NCBI RefSeq assembly: GCF_011397635.1
Contig: NC_064769.1
Span: 20,601,207-20,665,206 of the forward strand
Reading direction: 5' to 3'
DNA: 64,000 nt
DNA from: Epinephelus fuscoguttatus
Taxonomy: Eukaryota; Chordata; Actinopteri; Perciformes; Serranidae
Shown here: piece after piece, positions 32,050 through 42,495 of the stretch
How positions within the stretch are numbered: the stretch's first letter is position 1
How the letters are laid out: every line of letters begins with the position of its first letter
The notes under the pieces: generated by a model
The model's database searches: none
Told to the model about the DNA's origin: nothing
The model's input: the letters and a program-made list of their open reading frames with translations, nothing else
Translations under genes and position numbers: made by a program

Positions 32050-33737
32050 GTGAGGATGAGAAACGGCTTTGCGTCTGCGTCCTGAGGTTTTCTGTTTGTT
32101 TTTATATCCTGCATCTGTGTGATGTGTGTGTTCCAGATCTGTGAGGTGTGGTTGCTCTATGTCGGGTTTCATACTAATGCTCTTTTCTTTCTAGCTCTCT
32201 TTGTGCGAGACAGAGGTGGTCTCTGCCTTTTGTTACGTTAAGCTGGGATTTACATGATTGTTGCATCATGGCCGTCCATTTTGCAGACGCACACATGGAT
32301 GCATGAATGGAGACGCACAGATATGCCCACAGACCCACACCTGCACGCCTGCATATCTGCATTGAACACAAACAGAGATTGTGATGATGTGTGAGTTTGG
32401 GTGTAGATGGTATCTTCAGGGTGTCATGTCTCCAGCGGTTATGACATTTGACAGACCTCTGCACAGACAGACAGCAAGGGGGGAGGGGGAGGTGATAGGG
32501 ACAGGGCAGGAACGGCCTGTTCTGTAGCTGTCAGCAGCATCAAGGCATCTCCATATTGGCCATACATCGGCGCTGCAGTGCAAGTGCTGGGTACACCATG
32601 CTGCGATTGCATAACTGCTGCTCCCAAAGCACCCCTCCCACATGCTAAAGCCGCTCCATCTCGCACGGTCCAAATGTGTTGGCCACCTTGCCTCTGCCTC
32701 ACAATCCCTCCTGAGCTTAGCTCACACAACATCAACAACGCCATCCACCTTAACCTCGGTGCTGAGGCAGCCTCCTTAAAAAGAAAAAAAATCAATCACC
32801 CTCGTCAATCAAGTCTGCTGTTATCGAAGAGCCAAACATTTGCTGAACCCTTCCCCTTATAAATCTTCCATGAGGTCTGTGTCAGGCAGAGCGATGATGG
32901 TTATTGCTTTTTAGTTTTCTGCCCGTGTGCAGCTCTGCCATGTTGCTGTGGGAGACACGGAACAAAGAGCACTTGGCTGTAATGAATTGTGAGGCAAAAT
33001 GGCCGATGTCTGCCATGAATGACGACGGGCTGAATTATTAAAAACAACACCTCCCTACATACTCACTAAGCACTTTCTGAACATACGAAAAACCCAAACA
33101 TCATAACAACATCATGTCTGCCCCTGAATCCTGGGAAAACATGTCCAAATGTATTTAAATCCTGCCATTTGAATCATGTCATGTTAACCTACTGTATGTT
33201 ACATGTGAAAGAAATACATGTTGTTTGAGAATTGGAAGTAAAACCCCATTGAGATAAACATGTAATTAAAAAATACACACATATTTGAGTGTAAAAGACA
33301 AATAGAAAACTGTAGGAACATAAAAAATAAGCAAAACTCAGCGTCATCTGCATCTATATAGCACCACACTTACATCTTTCAAATTGTATAATCTGCCACA
33401 GGAGCACATCTTCCTGTATTCAAATCATTCACAATATTTCACCAGCTCCTCCGATATCCCGAGAGAAACTGCAGCCAGCAAACATACAGTAAATCTGGGG
33501 ATTTGTCCTCAGATCACACTAAGGTCACAACGTGTTATGCAATCAAAATACAAACACAATATCCCACGCAGCAGGTCCGAGGAGAGATGTGCCTCTTTTT
33601 TTTTTTTTACCAGCCGAGGCATGAATGTGGATACGCATCTCAACATAGCTGGCATACCTGACATACTGCTGGTGTGTGTGGTGTTGGGGCACAAAGACCC
33701 GGACCGTCTGCTCTGTCCAGACCGAGAGACTGCTCGT

Positions 33738-33770
33738 ATGGATGGATGGATGGATGCATGGATGGATGGA
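33738..33770. repeat. (GGAT)n microsatellite
   Basis: About eight GGAT units with one interruption (GCAT). Confidence 0.9.
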
Positions 33771-35694
33771 GAGATAGGTTTTCATTGAGAGAAAAGGCGG
33801 TGGGATGGGCAGGGTCTCTATGACTCATTCAGAACATGGTGCCCTTCCCGTGCTCTCCAGTCTGCACAGGCGGATTCTATCAGTGTGATCATGACGACCT
33901 GAGCATGTGTGTGTGTGGGGGGTAGTGTGAGAGGATAGGAATGTTCTTGGCGTGTGGAGCTGTCTCTCTCTCTTCAGGTGTGTGCTTGTGTCGGTTTAAT
34001 CTGGACTGATAGGAGACACATTTAAAAAATATTCCTGTTCGAGGCTCCTATCTGTTTGTTATCTGTTTGTTTGTGCGTCTGCTGGAATGTAGAGAATGGT
34101 GCCCAGTATGTGATGGGAAGTCGTCTGAGGGTGAGAATGTTCTAGGATGTGTGTGTGTGCGTGTGAGAGAGAGAGACTTTATTTGGTGTATGCAGCTCTG
34201 TGTGTGTTTAATGCAACGAGGAATGTGCTGCCGAGACGAACTCCTCCGACATCCCTGTGGTCAGCTCTCCTCTTCCTCCTCCTGCCTGTGATGACGAGGT
34301 CAAATGCCTGCCATGATTTCATTAGTGTAATAATTCCTCTGCAGGGAGAGGAGCCAGTGTTATGCATGCACACACACACACGTCCACACAGTCAATGTGA
34401 AGACTGTGGGAGAGCTGCAGCACCGTGTTAATATGGTGTCCGGGTCAGAGATGAGCTCCTTACGTAACAGGAGAGGGCTCTGTCGATTAGGAGGAGGCTG
34501 CTGCGCCAACGCCAGCCCATCAGCAGGCAGCCTGCATCAGTTATCAGCCCTTTTCATAGCACTGTCACCAAATTAGAGGGTAATTTTAGCTGCTTCATCT
34601 CCCCCAGGCTCAAAGGCTCCTCGTACAGCCTGGTTGCTTTATCAACTCGACCCCTGCTCACTGCCAGGCAGACGCGCTCACACAAACTGTTTATATCCAC
34701 AAACAGTGTCTAGACATGTAATATCTGAGATGATTTTTGAATACCGGTATTATGTGAGAGTTTGAAGACATTTTATCGTTTTGTTAACACAGACAAAATA
34801 ATCAGACACTTTGATCCCTTAAATTAGTTTGTATTCTGCAGTTGATGTAATGGCGACACTGGTTCTGGAGTACCTCAACACATCTGTGCTCGTACTTCTC
34901 AATATTTATTTGCCCATGTATACACTACAATTCAGATATATCTGCAATAAGCTAATGTCAGCAGATGTATCATCCTGACAGATTCATCTGTCTCACTTTA
35001 ATTCAAACCATCATTTGTATAGTTTTAATACAATTCAAAATCCAGGCCTGAAGTGGGGCAAGACAGTAGGAAGAAAATCAAATATGAAGCTATTTTTGAC
35101 CAAATATGTTGATATCAATATTTCAACGATGTTGTAGGATTGACTATTGACTATTTACACAATGACATTTTTGATAAATAATTGTTAGTAATGTGACTAT
35201 AATGACTAAGAGGGTAAAGGCAAACAATTACATCCCTTTACTGTAATATAACCTTCAAAACCAGGAAAAGACAATAATATTACAGTATCCAAAATCTAAG
35301 ATGATGTCTAGTGTCATATCATGATATTAATATAATATTCATGGCTATATTGCCCAGCCCTGACCTGAAGCCACACTCCTGTACTTATATAAGCATGTAT
35401 AGGGCTGGGAAACATTGTTGTACACTTTAGTACCATGTACGTTGTATTTCAAAATTCTTTGATGCTGATCTTCTTTCTGAGTTTAAGGAGAAATATCAAC
35501 ATGTTAAAATTTCAATAAATTATTTTGATGAATACAAACATGATTTCCAACACTTTTTTATTTAACAAAAGCCAAAAATCTTAAATGTTTTCCAAAGACA
35601 AGCGAAACTAAAGGATAAACAGCAAAAGCAAAATAGTGATTTAAATCGCTGAATATCTGATTATAGAATGTTCACTCTAGGATTATTTAATTTA

Positions 35695-35741
35695 ATTTAA
35701 TTTAATTTAACTTTATTTTATTTTATTTTATTTTATTTTAT
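35695..35741. repeat. AT-rich pentanucleotide repeats
   Basis: ATTTA units pass into TTTTA units, with about nine units in all. Confidence 0.85.
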
Positions 35742-37596
35742 GTTGTTTACCAATTCTGACTGTGCATTTCTACTACTCCTCCATTATCCTTCTGACTACT
35801 CCTGGCTCTTAAAAGGGGTCTCTGGGATGGGATGAAATTGGATTGGCCAAAGTGGGTTCTCTTTGTAAATAAACATACCAACTGATTTCTAATTGTACTA
35901 CGAATCACTTCTTTTTTTAATAAAACATTTCATTAATAAGTAAACAAGACTAAGAATCTAATCAGGAACTCATTACCAACATTTGGTACTTAATAGTTTT
36001 AGATACATCATGTCATAAAAAACAACATAATTATATTGTGTGTATTACTTTTCATATGTCCAAGTTAATGATTAAAAGGAATGAAAACATACATGCTAAC
36101 AAAACTATTAGCTAAATGTTTCTGTGTAGAATATTTCTTCATATAATACAAAACAGTAGAGCACAGTTAAGTACAATAAATATCATTCTTTATATCTTCA
36201 TATAATTCTCATGTGGTTTGGCACATATCTGCCATGTTTGTGAATAATATAAATATTGAACAGTTATCAGAATATTGGAATATAGGAAAAAAGGTCTTTT
36301 TCTGATCCTACAGGCTGAGTTATCATTACGTAACATACATTTTCTAGGATTTTGTAATCATTTTTCTTCTTGCTGTTGATTCCCGCACTCGTAGGTCCAT
36401 CATATACACTGTCATGATGATTGTTTCTTAGAAATATTTTTGCATAATCATCTTCTAAAAGCTCCTAAATATATCACTGTCTGTATGAAAGGTGTTTGAA
36501 TGCATACTGCGAGTGCAAGAGGATGAGAGCGAAACAGAAGCTATTTTGGGAGAAGTGTTGCAGCACTGCAGAGCTGGACGAGCACATTTGGTGCGATCGC
36601 GAGTGATTCTGGCTAACAACTCTGTGTGTTTGAGTGGGGCTGAACAAATATGTCAACAGACTCATTGAGAAAGGATAAAGGGGAAAAACAAATGTCTGAG
36701 TGCTTGCCCAACATGGCTTGCTGCATCACGTGGGCCAAAGCACTTCCGCCTGTTAGGTACATCTCTCTCATTCAGTGTGAATCTTCAGCAGGGGGTTGGG
36801 GGCAGGAAACCACTGAGAAGTGACTAGATAAACAAACCATAAATAGAAACCAGGACCAGCACTGTGCTCTTCTCTCCTTTCTTTCCTCCCTCTCTTCTTC
36901 GCCATGTAGGTCACCTCCTCTGCACAGTTTTTTTTTTCCTCTCTAATGAATCATCACTGTTGACAGCCGTGGAGAGAATGAGAGATGTGTCATCCTCCCT
37001 CCTCTGCTGGTTGGCAGCTATTGTTTTGGTCAAGCTTAAAAGCTCTGAATGTACACTTGTTCTTTTTCAGAAACCCACACACAGTATGACACAAACCCTC
37101 AATGCAGAGTGGAACCTGTTCCCACGCGTGTTAGAGTCTAGCTGACGCAACTCACCAAGATGTGACAGGAAGCAGAGAACATGACAAGAGCAGGACCGCA
37201 ACATGTGTCACAGTCACCTGCTCTGACCAGACTGTGTGGCGGCCTTTGGCTTTTAATTACCTGTCAGTTGCACTACTGGTTTTGTGCATCTTAAAGCACT
37301 CTTTACCCTCTATTTGTAATGATTTTACCACGTCTTTAAAGGGTTTAAATGTTTTTGGTGTTAGCTGTTCACACTGCTGTGGTCGGGGGTGCAGAGGAGC
37401 TCATATACTCATGACCTCAGTGTTTCTATAATCCCCCTTGAAACATACATTTTCATGTATAACATACACTAATAATCTTCACTACACTAAGTGAAACAAG
37501 TCTGTGTGCCAATACATGATAAATGAATATATTTTTAGACAACCTATAATGATAAAAGCTCAAATGGATAAATAAATATCATACATCATATTGTAT

Positions 37597-37670
37597 ATAC
37601 ACTCAGTGGCCATTTTATCTGATACACCTGTACAATCTAATGCAGGCCAATACAACAGCTCTGCCCCAAC
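37597..37670 (+). repeat. Fragment of an ACTCAGTGGCC dispersed repeat
   Basis: Reads ATACACTCAGTGGCCATTTT then ATCTGATACACCTGT. This matches one end of a widespread vertebrate dispersed element. An inverted, shorter relative is at 8511-8575. Confidence 0.45.
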
Positions 37671-37677
37671 ATCTGGG

Positions 37678-37852
37678 GTCTCATTTATAAAGCAATGCTT
37701 TGCCAGTTTCCGTCTCCAAAATGTTCCGAAGCGTGGCTCAAAGTTTCTGTCATCAAGTCTGGGGTTTTTTTGTTGTTTTTTTTATCTATCACAACTTCTG
37801 CGTAGGAAGTGGCGTACGCCTCTTTCGGGCCTTGTTTTGTGCGTACGCAGTG
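37678..37852. repeat. MITE-like repeat with TTTATAAAGCA and TGCGTACGCAG text
   Basis: Opens GGTCTCATTTATAAAGCA and closes TTTTGTGCGTACGCAGTGG, with an internal AGTGGCGTACGCC. Such text is typical of a short fish DNA repeat. The inverted ends are imperfect and the borders are approximate. Confidence 0.4.
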
Positions 37853-37980
37853 GGCTACAGATCACAGTGTAAAAGTGACCCACCACATCATTGCTGATCG
37901 CCACAGAAGACAATGGATATAAAGGGAGACTTTGCTGATATTCAACCAGCTGTGTGGCATCACAGTGTGTGCAGATGAAC
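37853..37980 (+). repeat. 128-bp dispersed segment, copy 2
   Basis: Gap-free partner of 28782-28909, in the same orientation about 9 kb away. Seven mismatches by my count. It is followed by TTGTCGGACCC and GCGGGCCAATGCTACGC, the probable continuation of the same repeat family. Confidence 0.65.
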
Positions 37981-38099
37981 CATGTTTGTCTTTCCCCTGT
38001 GCCGTGTTGTTGTCGGACCCTTGTCGGAGCGGGCCAATGCTACGCTGGGATTGAATGGATCACTTAACACATCTAGCCTTGACAATAACTGAACATTAA

Positions 38100-39949
38100 A
38101 GGCATCGTATGTATTGTGCTGTCTTATGTGGTGTGTTGTGCGTCTGTCATTGTTATTTTATGTCTACCTGCCCGGGGACAACAGCTGCCAAAAAGCTATC
38201 AGCTAACTGTGCTGCAGTTAATTTTAATTGTGTGCTATCCCTGCAAAGATAAACAATATTATTAACAGATGAACAGATGATCAACAGAAAACTGACAACA
38301 ATTTTAAGAGCTGATTAATTAATAATTTATGAAACAAAAAATGCAGAATATTTGTTAGTTTTTACTAAAAAAAAAAAAAAAAAATTAATGAAAGTGGTCA
38401 TTAGTTGCTACCCTGAAAAGCACATCATTTAGGTGTTCTGAATTACACTCACCTCAGACAAAAGATGCACAAACAGCTTTGTCATCGGGCCTAAACACAC
38501 AAACATAATCTTCCGACTTTGCAGCATGCCGATTGTGTTCAGTCAAATGAAAGGCGTGCTCTGTGCTGTGCCCTGGTGCATGTGGCAGCATGACAGTGAT
38601 CTCACCCTTTAAAGAAACACCTTTGGGCCGAGGCCAGGATGCAAAGGTGACAGCCTCTGTCATTGGATAAACACAAAGACACCAATCTTCATACGGCTAC
38701 AGTAGATTCTTTCAAAGTCAGTCATACACTGGAAGATTATTGTGTCAGAGTCAAACAGATAATATACTTTGTATGAACACAATGAAAGGGAGTGCACCTA
38801 CCTGCCTTTTCAACAGTGATTTATTCATTGGTTTATGTATTTGTGAGAAGCTGATGTTGTCCTACCCACTTGTATTCCATCTTAAATGTTATGAAGATTC
38901 ACTAAATCTTATGCCTATGTCTTTATTGTGTTGACAGGTAGATGGACCAAAGGAATCCTGAGGGCACGTTATGAGTCCGAGACACTGAAATAAGGGAGAC
39001 AAGCACAGAGGCATCTTTCAGACTGTTATCACTTCTTCTGCTCAGTTGGGAGGACTAATCTGAAAATAAAAAAACCCCTCCACTCCCACCTCTGAGGAAT
39101 TCAGGAGCCTTGGAGCTTGAAGGAGTCATTCCAACAGCTTTCTGGAGCATTATAGGAAACCTCCCCAAAAAAGACCTCCTCCCTGTTTCTTATCAACAAT
39201 CCACTGAGAGGGTCAAACAGGGTCGCCTGGCCAAACTGGACCAAGAGCAGAGAGAAAGACTGGAGCTTGCTCTTTCTCTCTCACGCACTCAAGTCGATGT
39301 GTAACACAACTGCAGCCAAAAACAGGAAATAAAGCGGGCGTCTAAGTGAGAACCACGTGTGAAGGCTAGTTTGAGAAGGCAATGGGTTTTCTTGGCAGGC
39401 CACAGGATATAGTTTAAGACAATACCTCTTGGACTTCTCTGAACTGCCTGAACTCTATTCCCCCCTCTACGCTGTGAATGCAGAAATCTACCAACCTGTA
39501 CTGTATGTGTAAATGTGAGCATCTGTGTGCATATGAGATTATTTATTAGTGTCATCACTGAGTGAGAACATATCTTTGTGCTATACTGTCCTTGTGTGTG
39601 AATATACATTTCTGCAAATAGCCATCAGAAACAGCACAGGAACAGGAACATCAGCATACGTGAGTGAAAACAACAAAAAAACTACCTTTAAGTAGTCAAC
39701 ACTGGTCGCATACGGTAAGCTGGACTGTTAAATCATCTGTACATATCAGCAGTGACAGAATAAGAGCTTCAGATTGTGGTGCTCTGGCTGAGCTCCTCTA
39801 TCTGTCTTCCCCTCATAAAGACTCAGGCTGACAGAAGCACCCGCCAGGTGGGGGATCTCTGAGGGAAACATGGAGGCAACCATCCGTCCTCATGTCCCCT
39901 CGAATGGCTGACTTCAGAGAAAGAGCCTAATCTTTTTCCCCGTGCCCAG
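38100..39949. other. Gene-free DNA before the rnf208 coding exon
   Basis: Includes a poly(A) run at 38368-38384. A possible splice acceptor is at 38936/38937 (TTGTGTTGACAG), and a better one at 39949 (CTTTTTCCCCGTGCCCAG). The second probably opens the rnf208 coding exon. Text from 38937 to 39300 could be an alternative 5' UTR exon. Confidence 0.35.
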
Positions 39950-40019
39950 AACCAGGCAGGGGTGTCCAGTGCTGATTAGAGCCACAGCCCCTCTCTCTTC
40001 CGCCTCCAAAAACGTGCGA

Positions 40020-40796
40020 ATGTCCTGCCTCAGGCGTCAGCCCGTCACCATCCCCATGGACACTGTCAAGATCATCCAGTCGGAGAAGTTCCCCAGAGAG
40101 TGCCCTGTGCCCGTCACCCAGCCGCGCTACGCCCCACCCCCCAGAGTGGCTTGGGATGGCGGAGGTGAAGGCGAGATCATCGTCAACCAGGCCTGCAGTG
40201 ACCTGACCCTGGACATCACAGGGTCCCCCCGGCCTATGGTGTCCCCCTCGGCCCCCGTGATGCGCAGGGAGCAGAGCTTCCTGGCGCAGCGCAAAACCAG
40301 TGCCAACGAAATCTGCTACCACCAGTTCCACTACAAGATGGAAGACGTCATAGTCAACCAGTACGTGCTGCGCTCTTCCTCCACCTCCTCCTCCACTTCC
40401 TCCTCCTCCTCCTCGGGACCCGTGATGCCCTGCGAGCCCCTGGACTGCCCCACCTGCGGCCACACCTACAACTTCGCTGGCAAGCGTCCGCGCATCCTCT
40501 CCTGCCTGCACTCGGTGTGTGAGGAGTGCCTGCAGATCCTCTACGAGTCCTGTCCCAAGTACAAGTTCATCTCCTGCCCCACGTGCAGGCGCGAGACAGT
40601 GCTGTTCACTGACTATGGCCTGGCTGCTCTGGCCATCAACACCAGCATCCTGAGCCGCTTGCCCTCTGACCCTAATGGGCCAGTGCAGTGGGGCGGGGAC
40701 GCCGACCGCAGCTGCTACCAGACTGTGCGCCAATACTGCCAGTCAGCCTGCACCTGCCAGATCGCCAACCCCTTGTCCTCCTGTGGCATCATGTAG
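40020..40796 (+). CDS. rnf208: RING finger protein 208, complete, single coding exon
   Basis: Encodes a 258-aa protein, close to the human RNF208 length (about 261), a RING-type E3 ubiquitin ligase. The start is the ATG giving MSCLRRQPV, which aligns with the human start. The frame is open further upstream only through a non-ATG codon after a probable splice acceptor at 39949. The C3HC4 RING spans residues 143-189 (C143, C146, C162, H164, C167, C170, C186, C189), followed by the signature RRETVLFTDYGLAALAINTS. Two copies of an IVNQ motif (53-57, 110-114) precede a serine tract (119-132). The C-terminus CQIANPLSSCGIM ends in a CaaX-like CGIM. The exon is GC-rich compared with its AT-rich surroundings. 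Poly(A) signals AATAAA follow at 41002, 41013, 41137 and 41148. Confidence 0.93.
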   Translation: MSCLRRQPVTIPMDTVKIIQSEKFPRECPVPVTQPRYAPPPRVAWDGGGEGEIIVNQACSDLTLDITGSPRPMVSPSAPVMRREQSFLAQRKTSANEICYHQFHYKMEDVIVNQYVLRSSSTSSSTSSSSSSGPVMPCEPLDCPTCGHTYNFAGKRPRILSCLHSVCEECLQILYESCPKYKFISCPTCRRETVLFTDYGLAALAINTSILSRLPSDPNGPVQWGGDADRSCYQTVRQYCQSACTCQIANPLSSCGIM

Positions 40797-41001
40797 ACAA
40801 GGGGGGGACACTGCAGGCATGACTCGACGCTGCCCCTCCCCCTACCGCCACCACCACTCTTTTCGTCTATAAGCTATACCCTCTTTGCCAACTCCCTCTC
40901 TCACACACACATACAGTAAATAAATTCCTCCACAGATGTTATCTCTATATATTTAATAGCACAGATGGATGCTATGTGGGACTTATGGATGCCGGTGGTT
41001 C

Positions 41002-41153
41002 AATAAATAGTAAATAAATGTATTTTATGTATGGACTTGAATCCTATTCACCCTCTCTCGTTTGGTTGGACGTGTTTGTCATTGACATCTCTTTACATGG
41101 GAATGCCAGGGGAGGTCTATCCCCCCAACCTAGGTGAATAAAGATTAAATAAA
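41002..41153 (+). terminator. rnf208 3' UTR with four AATAAA signals
   Basis: AATAAA is at 41002-41007, 41013-41018, 41137-41142 and 41148-41153, 200-360 bp past the stop codon. Which one is used cannot be told from sequence. Confidence 0.6.
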
Positions 41154-42495
41154 TGATAAAAGTAACTCTGTGTGGCCTGCACTTGTTATCTGTCAAGCAA
41201 GGGCATAGGCTTTTTTTTAACCACTAGAGGGTGGTTGGAGTGAGGGGGCGGGGGGTCTGACATATATGAAACTGGGGCCATTGAGGTCCACCAGCAAAAA
41301 TTTGAGTATCAAATACCAAATTTCCTGCATTCTAGTGATGCTTTATGCACCAATTTGTGCCTTATCTGTATCAGTTTACCGTGTAAATGTCTTGAATTTT
41401 GTCAAAATAAAAGTCCTCTGCTACTTTCATGTTTTTATTGAGGGGGACAAATGCATATGATTTAAATATTGACAGGACGTGTCCCCTGCGTCCCCCCTAA
41501 AATCTACACCTTCAAGATTCAGCTGCAGAATTATGGCTTTCTCTTATTTAGACTAATGCACTATGAAGCTGCCTTGTTTTCTGCCTTGATTATAGAATTT
41601 AAGGGAATAGTTAATGGATTAATTAGACTTTTGATGGGTTTTCTATCCCTTAATTTACACCCTGTTTTTGCAGTTAAGATGAAAATTCAGAACTCGCATT
41701 GATGCTTAGAAAAAATTGCCTTTTCTCAGTTTTTGATTCTTTGAAGGTATTTTTACCCCCCGTTCATCCATTCATAAAACAAATGAACAACCTGAGATGT
41801 TTTAAGAAAAATAATGACCTGATTGGACCAAAACCGGTTCACCAGAGGTCCAATCCGTGTTGTTTGACATTTGATTGATAAGATTAATTGTTGCTGCCCC
41901 AATTAAGACTTATTTGCCTCATTTGGGGTACAGATATATTTTTATTTTTAGCAGGAAAGGCGACACTTGCAGAAAGTGTGCAGTGCAGCCATATCAGATT
42001 TTTATTTCATACTGTATGTAGACATACAGCATTGGGGTATTTGGTGGATATGAAGCATCTTTGTTGCAGAAAAACACAAAGACAAAGTGAATAAGAATGT
42101 CAGAAGGTTATATTTACATTATATTACATGTATAGTGTGATATACTGAACAGCGCATACCCGTATTCTTCACCAATTTGCAGTATTTTACAGATACAAAT
42201 ATGATGCTTGTAAAATGAAATCAAGCTTATAGTGCTATGACATGACATGACAGAGAAATCCCATTCTCCATCACATTGTTATATAGAACATCATATCGTC
42301 AGTATAAAAAATATAGGCAAGTATACAGCGGATAGAATAAATACACATGGCAGATTGCTTCATCCCGTGAGCTGAATAGGGAGTCAGTTTGAAAGCAGCA
42401 GCGACAGTGCTCAGACCTTTAAAGGAGAGCTTCCTCCTCTTCAGAACTGAAACCAAAAATGTCCCAAGCATCTCAACAGACACGCTGTGGTCCGT
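41154..42495. other. Intergenic DNA between convergent rnf208 and the minus-strand gene
   Basis: No gene seen. On the minus strand AATAAA occurs at 42001-42006 and 41941-41946, which could end the transcript of the minus-strand gene whose stop is at 42496. Confidence 0.4.

Larger units (their letters stand above)
32050..37596. other. Gene-free DNA, possibly rnf208 intron 1 (left part)
   Basis: No coding sequence recognised. Simple repeats include (GGAT)n at 33738-33770 and (ATTTA)/(TTTTA) tracts at 35695-35741. Other open frames here are short and lack motifs. Confidence 0.4.

Noticed and set aside
31842-32144. 100-codon frame in the putative rnf208 first exon
   Set aside because: It runs through a strong splice donor and shows no conserved motif; more likely 5' UTR.
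39942-40019. Upstream extension of the rnf208 frame
   Set aside because: It begins at GTG, crosses a probable splice acceptor at 39949, and has no counterpart before the conserved MSCL start.
39927-40733. 268-codon open frame antisense to rnf208
   Set aside because: It mirrors the GC-rich rnf208 exon; the peptide is low-complexity Gly/Ala/Val with no domain. A shadow frame is the simpler reading.
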